From positions 6,995-70,994 of the forward strand of contig JBGVRS010000102.1 in the NCBI GenBank assembly GCA_045128635.1: 64,000 bases of DNA. The letters are read 5' to 3'. The notes below the pieces were generated by a model. The model had not been told where the DNA came from. It made no database searches and saw nothing but the letters and a program-made list of their open reading frames with translations. The stretch is from HGM12587 sp045128635 (GTDB lineage: Bacteria; Bacillota; Clostridia; Lachnospirales; Lachnospiraceae). The translations under genes were made by a program, and so were the position numbers. Shown here one piece after another: positions 44,246 to 52,998 of this stretch; the stretch's first letter is position 1; every line of letters starts with the position of its first letter.

Positions 44246-44273
44246 TAGGCATTTTAGATAATTTACCGTTTTT

Positions 44274-46070
44274 TTAATGCATTAATAAGTATATAATTGT
44301 CAAAATCAGACCCACACATGCCAGTAATAGTCCAAAGGATAAACTGGATCCAATCAAACGAAGAGTATCTACTTTTCTGTCATACTGGGCATGAAGCTTA
44401 TTTACAAGTTCAAGCTCCGGTCGTTCCGTTGTTTCTTTATACACAGTACGTTTTAAAAGTCCAACCACGGTCTCAGGAAGACGTTCCGGCAGTTTCATCA
44501 GCTGATTCAAACCTTTTAATAGATTCTCTACCGTACACCATTCACTTAAGAAACCATCCAGAATTTTTGTAACGAACCCTAAAACTGCCAGCATTCCCCA
44601 AACCAGCTTTGAGAAGATTACTTCTAAATCCAGTTTTTCCGGCCAAAGATTCACATAGTTTCCATTTTTCATAAATACTTTGCGAATCACAAGGAAATAC
44701 ACAAGGATACCAATTCCAATCGAAATCAATCCGCCTTTTAAGTTCACCCATGCAAAATAATGCACTTCATGATGCAGTGGACCACTTCTCAAAAATCCCA
44801 TCACTGCATCTGCCATTTTGTTCATGGTCATTCCCGGAAATGCCCCCATAATCGGAAGAATCACTGCCGAAATTCCAAGTACCAGTTTACTAAGTACAGA
44901 CATGTAATTTGTTTTTGCATTGTACTGTTCCTGTTTTTCAGGATGTTTTTCAATAAAGATGCAGATGAAAAGCTTCAGCATATATGCAACTGTCAGTCCA
45001 CCGCTAAACAGGAAAATCCATTCAATTGCCTGAAAAAGCAATGCACTGTGTCCGTGTGCTGTCAGATGCGCAATATATTCTACAATGGATTCATGAAGCA
45101 ATGTCTTACTTACATAACCATTCAACAGAGGCATACCACCAATGCCAAGGGCTCCCATCAAAAATGTGATCATTAAAAACGGCTTCTTTCGTCCAAAGCC
45201 CCTCACTGTATTTAAATCCAGTGCATGGATATTCATATAGACCACACCAGCCAGATTAAACAGTAATAATTTAATCAGCGAATGATTCACCATATGAAGA
45301 AATGTGCCCCGAACTGCCAGGGCATTTTCTTCGCCAAGAAAGCACTGCATTCCTACACCCACAAGAATGAATCCAATCTGTGATACAGAGGAACATGCCA
45401 GAGTACGTTTTAAATTCACTGAAAACACTGCCAGTACCGCTCCCACGACCATTCCAAAAACACCAAGGGTCAAAATCACGCTTCCCCATGTCAGATCATG
45501 AACAAAAACCTGCGCTGTTAAAACAAGGATTCCTAAAATCCCACATTTCGTTAGAATTCCCGAAAGCAAAGCACTTGCCGGAGCCGGGGCCACCGGATGC
45601 GCCTTCGGAAGCCAGAAATGTAATGGAAACATTCCTGCTTTTGCTCCAAATCCAAACAGCATCAAAAATCCTGCCGTATAAATCTGTCCTGATTTTTCTG
45701 ACCATACACTCTGTACTGCCTGATAAAGTATATCTATTCGAAGAGTACCAAGTGCATGATTTAACAGGAACAGGCCCATCAGCATCACCATGCCGCCAAT
45801 CACTGCAATGGTAAGATAGGTAACCCCCACTTTCAAAGCTTCTTCTGTTTCTTCCTGCACAACCCATACATAAGAACTTAAGGACATCACTTCAAAGAAA
45901 ATGAACATGGTAAATAAATCTTTTGCCAGAAATACTCCCAGGGTGGCAAACATGGTAAGCAGCATAAATCCATAATATCTTACTTTATGACTATAATGAG
46001 CAAAATATTCTTTTGAAAACAATAAGCTGACACTCCACATAAACAGTGCAATGTAACAATAAATTGTCAT
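44274..46070 (-). CDS. NuoL/M/N-type proton-translocating subunit, longest (MrpD-like, fourth copy)
   Basis: A 598-residue, multi-span protein of the proton-conducting transporter family. The core (about residues 55-330) carries TMFIFFEVMSLSSYVWVVQEE, AGMFPLHFWLPKAHPVAPAPASALLSGILTK and SVNLKRTLACSSVSQIG, which hold the channel glutamate and lysines. It lacks the first few N-terminal helices of MrpD and has a C-terminal extension of about 170 residues with a final span (LSFGLLLACVGLILTIIYLL). Last gene of the Mrp-like operon. Confidence 0.85.
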   Translation of the reverse strand: MTIYCYIALFMWSVSLLFSKEYFAHYSHKVRYYGFMLLTMFATLGVFLAKDLFTMFIFFEVMSLSSYVWVVQEETEEALKVGVTYLTIAVIGGMVMLMGLFLLNHALGTLRIDILYQAVQSVWSEKSGQIYTAGFLMLFGFGAKAGMFPLHFWLPKAHPVAPAPASALLSGILTKCGILGILVLTAQVFVHDLTWGSVILTLGVFGMVVGAVLAVFSVNLKRTLACSSVSQIGFILVGVGMQCFLGEENALAVRGTFLHMVNHSLIKLLLFNLAGVVYMNIHALDLNTVRGFGRKKPFLMITFLMGALGIGGMPLLNGYVSKTLLHESIVEYIAHLTAHGHSALLFQAIEWIFLFSGGLTVAYMLKLFICIFIEKHPEKQEQYNAKTNYMSVLSKLVLGISAVILPIMGAFPGMTMNKMADAVMGFLRSGPLHHEVHYFAWVNLKGGLISIGIGILVYFLVIRKVFMKNGNYVNLWPEKLDLEVIFSKLVWGMLAVLGFVTKILDGFLSEWCTVENLLKGLNQLMKLPERLPETVVGLLKRTVYKETTERPELELVNKLHAQYDRKVDTLRLIGSSLSFGLLLACVGLILTIIYLLMH

Positions 46071-46085
46071 AACACATCCCCCTTC

Positions 46086-47564
46086 CTAAAATACTCCATA
46101 GGCAACATTTTGAATCATATTCAATAATGGTTTTGCAAAAATTCCCAGAAGGAAAATTATACACGCAAAAATAACAATTGGAAGCTTCATCTTCCAGCCC
46201 GGATCTCTATCATTTTCATCAAATGAAAGAATCTGTTCTTTTCGTGGAAACCATGCCCTTAACACAATTGTTCCCATATAAATGGCTGTCATAAAAGCAG
46301 AATATAACAAAACTGCCATCGCCGCATATCCCAGCGGGCTTTCACTTAATAACGCTGCTGTTCCAAGATTCCACTTACTGATAAATCCACCAAAAGGCGG
46401 AATTCCTGCCAGGGATATTGCTGCTACCGTAAAACAACCAAAAACCCACGGCATTTTACGTCCCAACCCTTCGATTTCTGAAACATAATTTTTCCCGGTC
46501 TGATGCATCACTGCACCCACACAGAAAAATCCACAGATTTTCATAAAGGCATGTACCACAAGGTGACAGACCGCACCAATCATTCCAAGTGGTGTCATCA
46601 TGGTTGCACCCAGCAAAATGTAGGACAAATTGCTGATGGTAGAATATGCCAGTCTTCTCTTAATATGAATTTCCTTTACTGCCATGGTAGACGCATAAAG
46701 AATCGTAATCATTGCCATGACCGTTACCACATACTGCGCCCAGGTTCCCCGAAGGAACTCTGCTCCGTAGCTATAGTAAATGATACGAATAATGGCAAAC
46801 GCACCGGATTTTACCACCGCAACCGCATGAAGCAATGCAGTCACCGGTGTTGGTGCTACGCTGGCTCTTGGCAGCCATCCATGAAACGGAAAAATCGCTG
46901 CTTTCACTCCAAATCCACAAAATGCCAGCAGGAACATGACAAGCACCCAGTTTGGATGCACGGATACTTTCTGCATATCCAGCACACCACCCAGCACAAA
47001 ATTACTGGTATCTCCAAAAATCGTCAGACAGATAATAGAGAGAAATGCAAAGGCTGCACCACCAAGAGAATAATACAAGTACATTCTGCTGGCACGAATC
47101 GCTTTCTTATGCATTGGATGCATCACAAGATATACCGTCACCAGGGTCAGCATTTCATAGAAGAAATACATAGTCAGAATATTTCCTGAAAATGCAATTC
47201 CCAAAGTCACACCATAGGTCATGGTATAAAAGCCAAAGAAGGTGTGTCGTCTCTTTTCATCATGAGACATATATTCAAAGGCATAGAGGTTTGCAAGGGG
47301 CCACAAAAAAGCAACCAAACCTGCAAACACACATCCTAGTCCGTCTAATTTTAATACAACGCGAAGATTCCCTGTCAGCTGAAAAAATAAAAGTTCTTCC
47401 TCAGGTCTTTGCAAGATAATAAGACCTACCAGCAAACTCGTAACAATTACCAGTGTCTCACTGACAATCTGAAGTTTCCTGTAACTCCACTCTTTTCCGC
47501 TAAAAAGCACAAAACCGCCCACAAAAGGAATCAGAACCGCAATTAATAATACAACTGCACTCAT
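46086..47564 (-). CDS. NuoL/M/N-type proton-translocating subunit (MrpD-like, third copy)
   Basis: A 492-residue membrane protein with about 14 spans. Channel motifs are YFFYEMLTLVTVYLVMHPM, FHGWLPRASVAPTPVTALLHAVAVVKSGAFAI and KRRLAYSTISNLSYILLG. It follows the second copy by 11 bases, each of the three having its own GGAG ribosome site. It differs from the others in the TxxHxAxxK region by a histidine-lysine (LLHAVAVVK), which resembles NuoL/MrpA more than MrpD. Confidence 0.85.
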   Translation of the reverse strand: MSAVVLLIAVLIPFVGGFVLFSGKEWSYRKLQIVSETLVIVTSLLVGLIILQRPEEELLFFQLTGNLRVVLKLDGLGCVFAGLVAFLWPLANLYAFEYMSHDEKRRHTFFGFYTMTYGVTLGIAFSGNILTMYFFYEMLTLVTVYLVMHPMHKKAIRASRMYLYYSLGGAAFAFLSIICLTIFGDTSNFVLGGVLDMQKVSVHPNWVLVMFLLAFCGFGVKAAIFPFHGWLPRASVAPTPVTALLHAVAVVKSGAFAIIRIIYYSYGAEFLRGTWAQYVVTVMAMITILYASTMAVKEIHIKRRLAYSTISNLSYILLGATMMTPLGMIGAVCHLVVHAFMKICGFFCVGAVMHQTGKNYVSEIEGLGRKMPWVFGCFTVAAISLAGIPPFGGFISKWNLGTAALLSESPLGYAAMAVLLYSAFMTAIYMGTIVLRAWFPRKEQILSFDENDRDPGWKMKLPIVIFACIIFLLGIFAKPLLNMIQNVAYGVF

Positions 47565-47575
47565 TGTTCTACTCC

Positions 47576-48883
47576 TTACATCAGTCTATTCGCCAGTTTC
47601 AATACAAACTCAATGATTCCAGAGGAGAAAATCCCAAGTAATAACGCGAGAGCTGCCAAAATTATCATTGGTATTGTCATAGAAAGCCCTGCTTCACATT
47701 TTTTTGCCGGATTTTTATCATATGCCTTTCCTGGCAAAAATCCCTGTACTGCAATTGGGAACAAATATCCCGCTGTTAAAAGCGCACTTAACAACAGTAC
47801 CACCGGTCCCAACCAGCCAAACACCGGAATTTCCGAAGCAAGCGCACCATTTGCAAGGTACCATTTACTAAAGAATCCCGCAAAGGGTGGAATTCCCACC
47901 AAAGAAAGGGACCCCAGTGTAAAGCATGCAAGTGTGATTGGCATCTGTCTTCCAACACCTCGAAGCTCTGATACATTGGTCTTTCCTGTCTGATGAATGA
48001 CCGAGCCCGCGCTCATGAATAATAAGCTTTTTGCAACACTGTGGAACAGTACATGAAGCAGTGCCCCTGCGATACCAATCGGATGCAAGGTTGATAAACC
48101 AAATAATACATAGGATAACTGGCTGACTGTAGAATATGCCAGACGCTTTTTAAACACATTTTCATGAAAGGCTCTTGTAGAACCCATAACAATGGTTAGC
48201 AGTGTCAGAACCATCCAAACCGTCTGAACCCATGTTCCGCGAATCACATCTGCTCCTACCACATAAAAAATTGTACGAATCATGGCAAGTACACCGGATT
48301 TTACAACCACACCGGAAAGTACTGCACTGGCTGGTGCCGGTGCTACCGGATGGGCAATCGGAAGCCATGCATGGAGTGGAAATAAGCCTGCTTTCGCTCC
48401 AAATCCAACAACCATCAGACATAATGCACCTAAAATCAATCCTCGGTTCGGTATATTTTCTGCCACAAAATGTCCTCCTGCCACAAAATCCATGGACGGT
48501 GCATATTGAGACAATACAAAAATTCCAAACAATGCCAAAAATGCCCCTGCAATGGAATAATACAAATATTTCATTGCTGCAGAAATAGACTCTTTCTTCA
48601 AATCATGAAGGATCAGCGGCATACTGGACAATGTCATCAACTCATAAAACAAATACATGGTAATGAGATTTGCTGAAAAATCCAATCCCAGCAATACAAC
48701 ATAGACCAACAGATAGAAAAATGCGTAACGTATTTTATGTTCGTCATGTTCCATATAACCAAAAGAATAAATTCCTGCCATCAGAAAAACAACTGTCGTC
48801 ATGATTGCAAAAATCCACGACATCTCATCTGCCCTGAAAGAAATCTTCAGCACCTCTGTTAATTCTAATAACGTAAATTCCAT
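47576..48883 (-). CDS. NuoL/M/N-type proton-translocating subunit (MrpD-like, second copy)
   Basis: A 435-residue membrane protein with about 12 spans. Channel motifs: TMYLFYELMTLSSMPLILHDL, LFPLHAWLPIAHPVAPAPASAVLSGVVVKSGVLAM and KKRLAYSTVSQLSYVLFG. Start ATG 48883 has AGGAGGAAG; a longer reading (48904) overlaps the preceding gene but has no better ribosome site. It is the shortest of the four copies. Confidence 0.85.
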   Translation of the reverse strand: MEFTLLELTEVLKISFRADEMSWIFAIMTTVVFLMAGIYSFGYMEHDEHKIRYAFFYLLVYVVLLGLDFSANLITMYLFYELMTLSSMPLILHDLKKESISAAMKYLYYSIAGAFLALFGIFVLSQYAPSMDFVAGGHFVAENIPNRGLILGALCLMVVGFGAKAGLFPLHAWLPIAHPVAPAPASAVLSGVVVKSGVLAMIRTIFYVVGADVIRGTWVQTVWMVLTLLTIVMGSTRAFHENVFKKRLAYSTVSQLSYVLFGLSTLHPIGIAGALLHVLFHSVAKSLLFMSAGSVIHQTGKTNVSELRGVGRQMPITLACFTLGSLSLVGIPPFAGFFSKWYLANGALASEIPVFGWLGPVVLLLSALLTAGYLFPIAVQGFLPGKAYDKNPAKKCEAGLSMTIPMIILAALALLLGIFSSGIIEFVLKLANRLM

Positions 48884-48896
48884 AACACACTTCCTC

Positions 48897-50399
48897 CTAA
48901 CCAAACATACGCAGACCCTGAGTGATCAAATCTACCACAGGCTGTGAATAAATCCCCAGCATAAAATTCAGACCGATAAAAATCACCAGAGAAATTGTCA
49001 CCCATGGTTTTTCATGCCAGTGGCGTCTCTCCTGTTCAGCCGTCTCATCTTCTACCGGCGTATAAATGGTTACTACCGTATGAATAAAATAGATTGCATT
49101 CAAAATTGTACTGATAGCAAGAACCACCAGCGTTAAAAATACTTTTTTAGGGCTTGCCGCCATTGCAGCTGTGGCAAACAGATATTTTGAAATAAATCCT
49201 GAAAACATCGGGAGGCCTACCATAGAAAAGCTTCCCACCGCAAATGCAACTCCTGCGCTGCGATGTCTATAGCCTGCCCCACGAAGATCCGGAAACTGTT
49301 TGCTCCCCCCGGACACATTTGACAATCCTACGACTGAAATAAACAGCAATGCTTTCGTAGCTGCATGATGCAGAATATGATAAACTGCTGCCACATATCC
49401 CTGCTCAATTCCAAGACCGATACCCATATAAATATATCCAATCTGAGCAACGGAAGAAAAAGCAATCATTCTTCGGATATCTTTTTCCAAAATTGCGCTG
49501 ACAGAACCCATGATCATTCCAACCAGACCAAAGACGAACAAAACATTCATCATTTCACTAATAACAATAAAATCAATTCCTACCACTCGATAGAAAATTT
49601 TAATCAGCAAAATAATATATGCTTTTGAGACAAGCCCGGAAAGAATTGCACTTGCAGATGCCGTAGAATAACCATAGGCATCCGGCATCCAGGAATGAAA
49701 CGGATATAAACCACTTTTAATCGCAAGACCAATGGACATGAGTACCAATACAACCAGTACCGGCAAATGGTAGCTGTCCGTTGCAATAATTGCTCCCAGT
49801 GCTTCTTTCGCAGGGCTCATAAGCAGATGTCCTGTCAAAGTATACAGCAGAGAAAGTCCAATGAGGAAAAGACCAGAACCAACCAGACTCATGACCATAT
49901 ATTTAATCGCTGCCCCAAAGGTACGCCCAATCTGGCGAATCATAATCAGCCCGCATGCTGCGATTGTGTTAATTTCCACAAAAACATACGCCGTAAACAG
50001 GTCATTGGTATAAATGATTGCAAGCAAAGAGCTTAACAACAAATCTACCAAAAGGTAAAACAGATTCAGCTTGCTTTCCTCGATGTCTTCCGCAGTTCTG
50101 TGATATGCAGAAATCAGCGATAACAAGAGAATCAGGGAAAATGTCGTTGCAAGTACCCCCTCCAGCACACCTGCACGAATCTCATTTCCCCATGGTGCCG
50201 GAAAATGCCCCATCATATAAGTATAAGCTTTCCCTGTACATACCGTATAAACAAGCACGCAAAATGAGAGAATCATTACAATGCTCACAGCGCCAAAACA
50301 GAGATTTCTCGCTTTTTTACCGCTTAATACCGAACTGATAATTCCTGAAAACATACAGATAATAATGCTGAAAAAAGGGAAATTTCGAATAAAATCCAT
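48897..50399 (-). CDS. mrpD: Cation/H+ antiporter subunit D (MrpD/MnhD)
   Basis: A 500-residue core subunit that moves protons and is linked to MrpC. About 14 spans; motifs TAYVFVEINTIAACGLIMIRQ, LYPFHSWMPDAYGYSTASASAILSGLVSKAYIIL and KDIRRMIAFSSVAQIGYIYMG place it in the MrpD/NuoN class, and it is first among the four copies and next to mrpC. ATG 50399 has AAGGAGG. Confidence 0.9.
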   Translation of the reverse strand: MDFIRNFPFFSIIICMFSGIISSVLSGKKARNLCFGAVSIVMILSFCVLVYTVCTGKAYTYMMGHFPAPWGNEIRAGVLEGVLATTFSLILLLSLISAYHRTAEDIEESKLNLFYLLVDLLLSSLLAIIYTNDLFTAYVFVEINTIAACGLIMIRQIGRTFGAAIKYMVMSLVGSGLFLIGLSLLYTLTGHLLMSPAKEALGAIIATDSYHLPVLVVLVLMSIGLAIKSGLYPFHSWMPDAYGYSTASASAILSGLVSKAYIILLIKIFYRVVGIDFIVISEMMNVLFVFGLVGMIMGSVSAILEKDIRRMIAFSSVAQIGYIYMGIGLGIEQGYVAAVYHILHHAATKALLFISVVGLSNVSGGSKQFPDLRGAGYRHRSAGVAFAVGSFSMVGLPMFSGFISKYLFATAAMAASPKKVFLTLVVLAISTILNAIYFIHTVVTIYTPVEDETAEQERRHWHEKPWVTISLVIFIGLNFMLGIYSQPVVDLITQGLRMFG

Positions 50400-50400
50400 C

Positions 50401-50775
50401 TTAATGTCCCTCCTTCTGAATATGCATCAAAATCTCATCAAGATTCAGCGTATGATATCTTTTATATAATCGAATGGTCAGTGCCAGCATGAGTGCAGAC
50501 ACACTGACCGAAACAACGATCCCAGTCAGGACAAGCCCGCTTGGAACCGGGTTAATGTACTGTGTTGGATCTGTGTTTCCATTTACGATGATCGGAGCCA
50601 TACGCCCTTTAATATACCCCTGGGTCGCCAGTAGCAGATACACTGCGGTATCCATAATATTCAATCCAATAATTTTCTTAATAAGGTTCTTCTGAACCAA
50701 AAGGTTCGTCAGCCCAATTCCAAAAAGAATAATTGCAACCACAGATTCATAATTGACTAATAAATTACTTCCCAT
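50401..50775 (-). CDS. mrpC: Cation/H+ antiporter subunit C (MrpC, NuoK-like)
   Basis: A 124-residue, three-span protein. The core reads FGIGLTNLLVQKNLIKKIIGLNIMDTAVYLLLA and later GLVLTGIVVSVSVSALMLAL, the NuoK fold with its conserved glutamate replaced as in MrpC. The frame is open 20 codons further up over the mrpB gene end, but ATG 50775 has GGGAGG and is one base away from the mrpB stop region. Confidence 0.9.
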   Translation of the reverse strand: MGSNLLVNYESVVAIILFGIGLTNLLVQKNLIKKIIGLNIMDTAVYLLLATQGYIKGRMAPIIVNGNTDPTQYINPVPSGLVLTGIVVSVSVSALMLALTIRLYKRYHTLNLDEILMHIQKEGH

Positions 50776-50776
50776 T

Positions 50777-51817
50777 TTACATACCTCCCTTTTTGAAAAG
50801 TGTATAAAATGCGTACATGGTGCAGGCAACCACAAGACCTACACAAATATTTAACGGCAAGATCAGACCGCTGCTGATAATATCTCCGGCATTACCAAGA
50901 GGAATCCCACTTGGAATATGATTGGCACCGGTAAAAAATGAATAGCTTTTTGCAATACAGTAAAAACTGAGTGCTGCTACCGTAATGATTTTATAAGTTC
51001 TTTCATTAAAGAATTTCTGAGTTCTCTTATATCCAAAGGCATTGACATGCAGGATCAGTCCTGCCCCCATAATCGCACCACCGGAGAAACCGCCTCCTGG
51101 AGATAAATGTCCATTTACAAGGATGTAAATCCCGAAAATCATAATTGCCGGAAACAAAATTTTCGCCGATGCCTGTAAAATGGTATCACTGACTGGCTCA
51201 AAACGCTCGTCTTTAATTGCTTTTGCCGTTGTATCTGTTTTATCGTCACGAAGCAGAACCAGTACACAAGCAGCTGCAATAAACAACACGCAGGACTCCC
51301 CAAAAGTATCAAAAGCACGATAGTCCAGGATCATTCCTGTTACAGCATTGACTGCACCAGTCTCTTCCAGACCTTTTTCCAGATATCTTTCTGAAACTTC
51401 GTTATTGTAAGGATTCTTTGCATTTCCAAAAGCCGGTGTATTAGATGCAGTTAAAAGCAAGGCTAAAATAATTGCCACTCCCAATACAATCGCTACGCCT
51501 CTGTAATATCTGTCAAAACGTTTCACTGCCGGACGGGCATTAATTTCTTTCGTTGTTGCGTCCTGCTCATCTGCATGAGCCTTCCCAATGGCACTAATTC
51601 GTTTCAATGTAATAAAAAAGAGGACACTGGTAACTCCGGCACCAACTGCCGCTTCCGTAATTGCAAGGTCCGGTGATTCCAAAAGAACCCAGATAATGGA
51701 CATGATCAAACTATAGGACATAAAAATTACGACTGAAACCAGCAGATTTTTTGAAAAACTAACAAACAATGCACATAGTACGAGGAAAATCAATAATAGA
51801 ATTCTAAAGCTCTCCAT
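50777..51817 (-). CDS. Fused MbhD/DUF4040-MbhE-MrpB subunit
   Basis: A 346-residue membrane protein with three modules. Residues 1-75 (LLVSVVIFMSYSLIMSIIWVLLESPDLAITEAAVGAG) are a DUF4040/MbhD module, as normally found in the MrpA C-terminus. Residues about 105-190 (TGMILDYRAFDTFGESCVLFI) are an MbhE module. Residues about 215-340 (FPAIMIFGIYILVNGHLSPGGGFSGGAIMGAG) are MrpB/MnhB. In typical Mrp the first two belong to MrpA. Here the NuoL-like part of MrpA is not fused and may be one of the copies downstream. Confidence 0.9.
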   Translation of the reverse strand: MESFRILLLIFLVLCALFVSFSKNLLVSVVIFMSYSLIMSIIWVLLESPDLAITEAAVGAGVTSVLFFITLKRISAIGKAHADEQDATTKEINARPAVKRFDRYYRGVAIVLGVAIILALLLTASNTPAFGNAKNPYNNEVSERYLEKGLEETGAVNAVTGMILDYRAFDTFGESCVLFIAAACVLVLLRDDKTDTTAKAIKDERFEPVSDTILQASAKILFPAIMIFGIYILVNGHLSPGGGFSGGAIMGAGLILHVNAFGYKRTQKFFNERTYKIITVAALSFYCIAKSYSFFTGANHIPSGIPLGNAGDIISSGLILPLNICVGLVVACTMYAFYTLFKKGGM

Positions 51818-52133
51818 GTTTCTTTACCTCACATTCCTCTTCCAGTTTTTCATTGGTAGACACTTCCATGCGGGCGATCAGATGACTGGATACCGGTCCG
51901 GAAATCCAGAAAAAACAAATAATGATTAACATCTTCAAGGCTTCAAACCCGAATCCTTTCCAGATAATCAGCCCAATCATGGAAAGTAACAATCCAAAAG
52001 TATCTGATGTGGCTGCTGTATGCATTCTGTTTAACACGAACTTAAAGCGAAACATCCCAAAAACAGCTGCAGCCATGGTCAAAAGACCGCAAATCAAGAA
52101 AAAAGCAGCAAGAATAAAACGAATCATCTCCAT
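51804..52133 (-). CDS. mrpG: Cation/H+ antiporter subunit G (MrpG)
   Basis: A 109-residue, three-span protein: ILAAFFLICGLLTMAAAVFGMFRF, RMHTAATSDTFGLLLSMIGLIIWKG, and MLIIICFFWISGPVSSHLIARM, which is the MrpG/MbhC fingerprint. ATG 52133 has AGGAGG nine bases ahead; the nine-codon longer reading would begin inside mrpF. Overlaps the next gene by 14 bases. Confidence 0.9.
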   Translation of the reverse strand: MEMIRFILAAFFLICGLLTMAAAVFGMFRFKFVLNRMHTAATSDTFGLLLSMIGLIIWKGFGFEALKMLIIICFFWISGPVSSHLIARMEVSTNEKLEEECEVKKHGEL

Positions 52134-52134
52134 C

Positions 52135-52446
52135 TTATTTCTCCTCCTTTTCTTCCGCATGTTCCTGACGGTAAACGCCTGTGTAAATTTTTGTAAGTAC
52201 TACCACTGCCACAAAGCTGATCATTGCGTAGATCAGACATACATCTAAAAGATATGCCTCCTCCAAAAGGACCGATAAAATGGCAATGATGACAATGGTC
52301 ATGGTTCCAATGGAATTGACTGCAACAATACGGTCAGTTACACGAGGACCAAGTACTGAACGAATCAGACACGCTACGATCAGTAACGCAATACAGATGA
52401 TTACTGCAATTGCAAGCGTCTCATAAGCTGTTGTAAAACTTCCCAT
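52135..52446 (-). CDS. mrpF: Cation/H+ antiporter subunit F (MrpF)
   Basis: A 103-residue, three-span protein with the MrpF core LIRSVLGPRVTDRIVAVNSIGTMTIVIIAI. GGGAGGAG precedes the ATG. It lies between mrpE and mrpG with a 1-4 base spacing on each side. Confidence 0.9.
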   Translation of the reverse strand: MGSFTTAYETLAIAVIICIALLIVACLIRSVLGPRVTDRIVAVNSIGTMTIVIIAILSVLLEEAYLLDVCLIYAMISFVAVVVLTKIYTGVYRQEHAEEKEEK

Positions 52447-52450
52447 ATAA

Positions 52451-52909
52451 TTACTCCTCCCATTTCCTTAACATTTTCACAAATATACTATCGTTAATTC
52501 CCTCTGCCATAGATTCATCCAGACAGTGAACTTCAAATTTTTCTTCATATAGTCTCACCGTAATCGTTCCCGGTGTCAAAGTGATCGAATCCGCTAAAAT
52601 CGCCTGTAAAATATGGTTCTTCAGCGGTGCATCAAAACTTACGATGACAGGATGAACCTTCTTCTTTGGAGATAATACAATTTTTAATACTACAAGGTTC
52701 GCCACTGCGATTTCCTTTAAAAGAATAGCAATATACTGTACACCCCACAAAAAATGCTTCCAAAAAGATTTTTCTCTCTCCCAGGTAAGACCCATAAATT
52801 TCAATACGAAGGCATAAACAATCGCAGCAAACATCAGTCCCAACACAACGATTTCTACTGTCAGCCTTCCATTTAAAATTATCCAAAAAAAGAAAAGCAA
52901 TAAATACAT
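52451..52909 (-). CDS. mrpE: Cation/H+ antiporter subunit E (MrpE)
   Basis: A 152-residue protein with two N-terminal spans (LLLFFFWIILNG, and the FAAIVYAFVLKF segment) and a cytoplasmic domain containing HPVIVSFDAPLKNHILQAILADSITLTPGTITVRL, the MrpE/MnhE signature. First gene of the operon; ATG 52909 has GGGAGGA. Confidence 0.9.
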   Translation of the reverse strand: MYLLLFFFWIILNGRLTVEIVVLGLMFAAIVYAFVLKFMGLTWEREKSFWKHFLWGVQYIAILLKEIAVANLVVLKIVLSPKKKVHPVIVSFDAPLKNHILQAILADSITLTPGTITVRLYEEKFEVHCLDESMAEGINDSIFVKMLRKWEE

Positions 52910-52945
52910 ATCGTCCTCCCATTTCCCTCTAAAAACAATTCACTT

Positions 52946-52974
52946 ATTTTAGCACAAAAAAACCAGAGAGTCTA
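52946..52974 (-). promoter_or_regulatory. Candidate promoter of the Mrp-like operon
   Basis: Leftward TAGACT, 17-base spacer, TAAAAT, overlapping the terminator of the histidine kinase gene. The -35 matches only four of six; inferred. Confidence 0.45.
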
Positions 52975-52984
52975 TGCCCTCTGG
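52955..52984 (-). terminator. Terminator of the phosphate two-component operon
   Basis: Leftward stem CCAGAG..CTCTGG, interior mismatch, then TTTTTTT. It starts 15 bases after the kinase stop and ends the nptA-RR-kinase unit. Confidence 0.85.
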
Positions 52985-52998
52985 CCTTTATAAGCTAT

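Noticed and set aside
44178..44252. Upstream extension of the CPA2 antiporter to 44252.
   Set aside because: A near-consensus promoter (44217-44245) lies in that stretch, and ATG 44177 has the ribosome site AGGAGG.
44274..52909. Complete membrane-bound hydrogenase or complex I operon.
   Set aside because: No NiFe, ferredoxin or NADH-binding subunits follow; only antiporter-type subunits are present.
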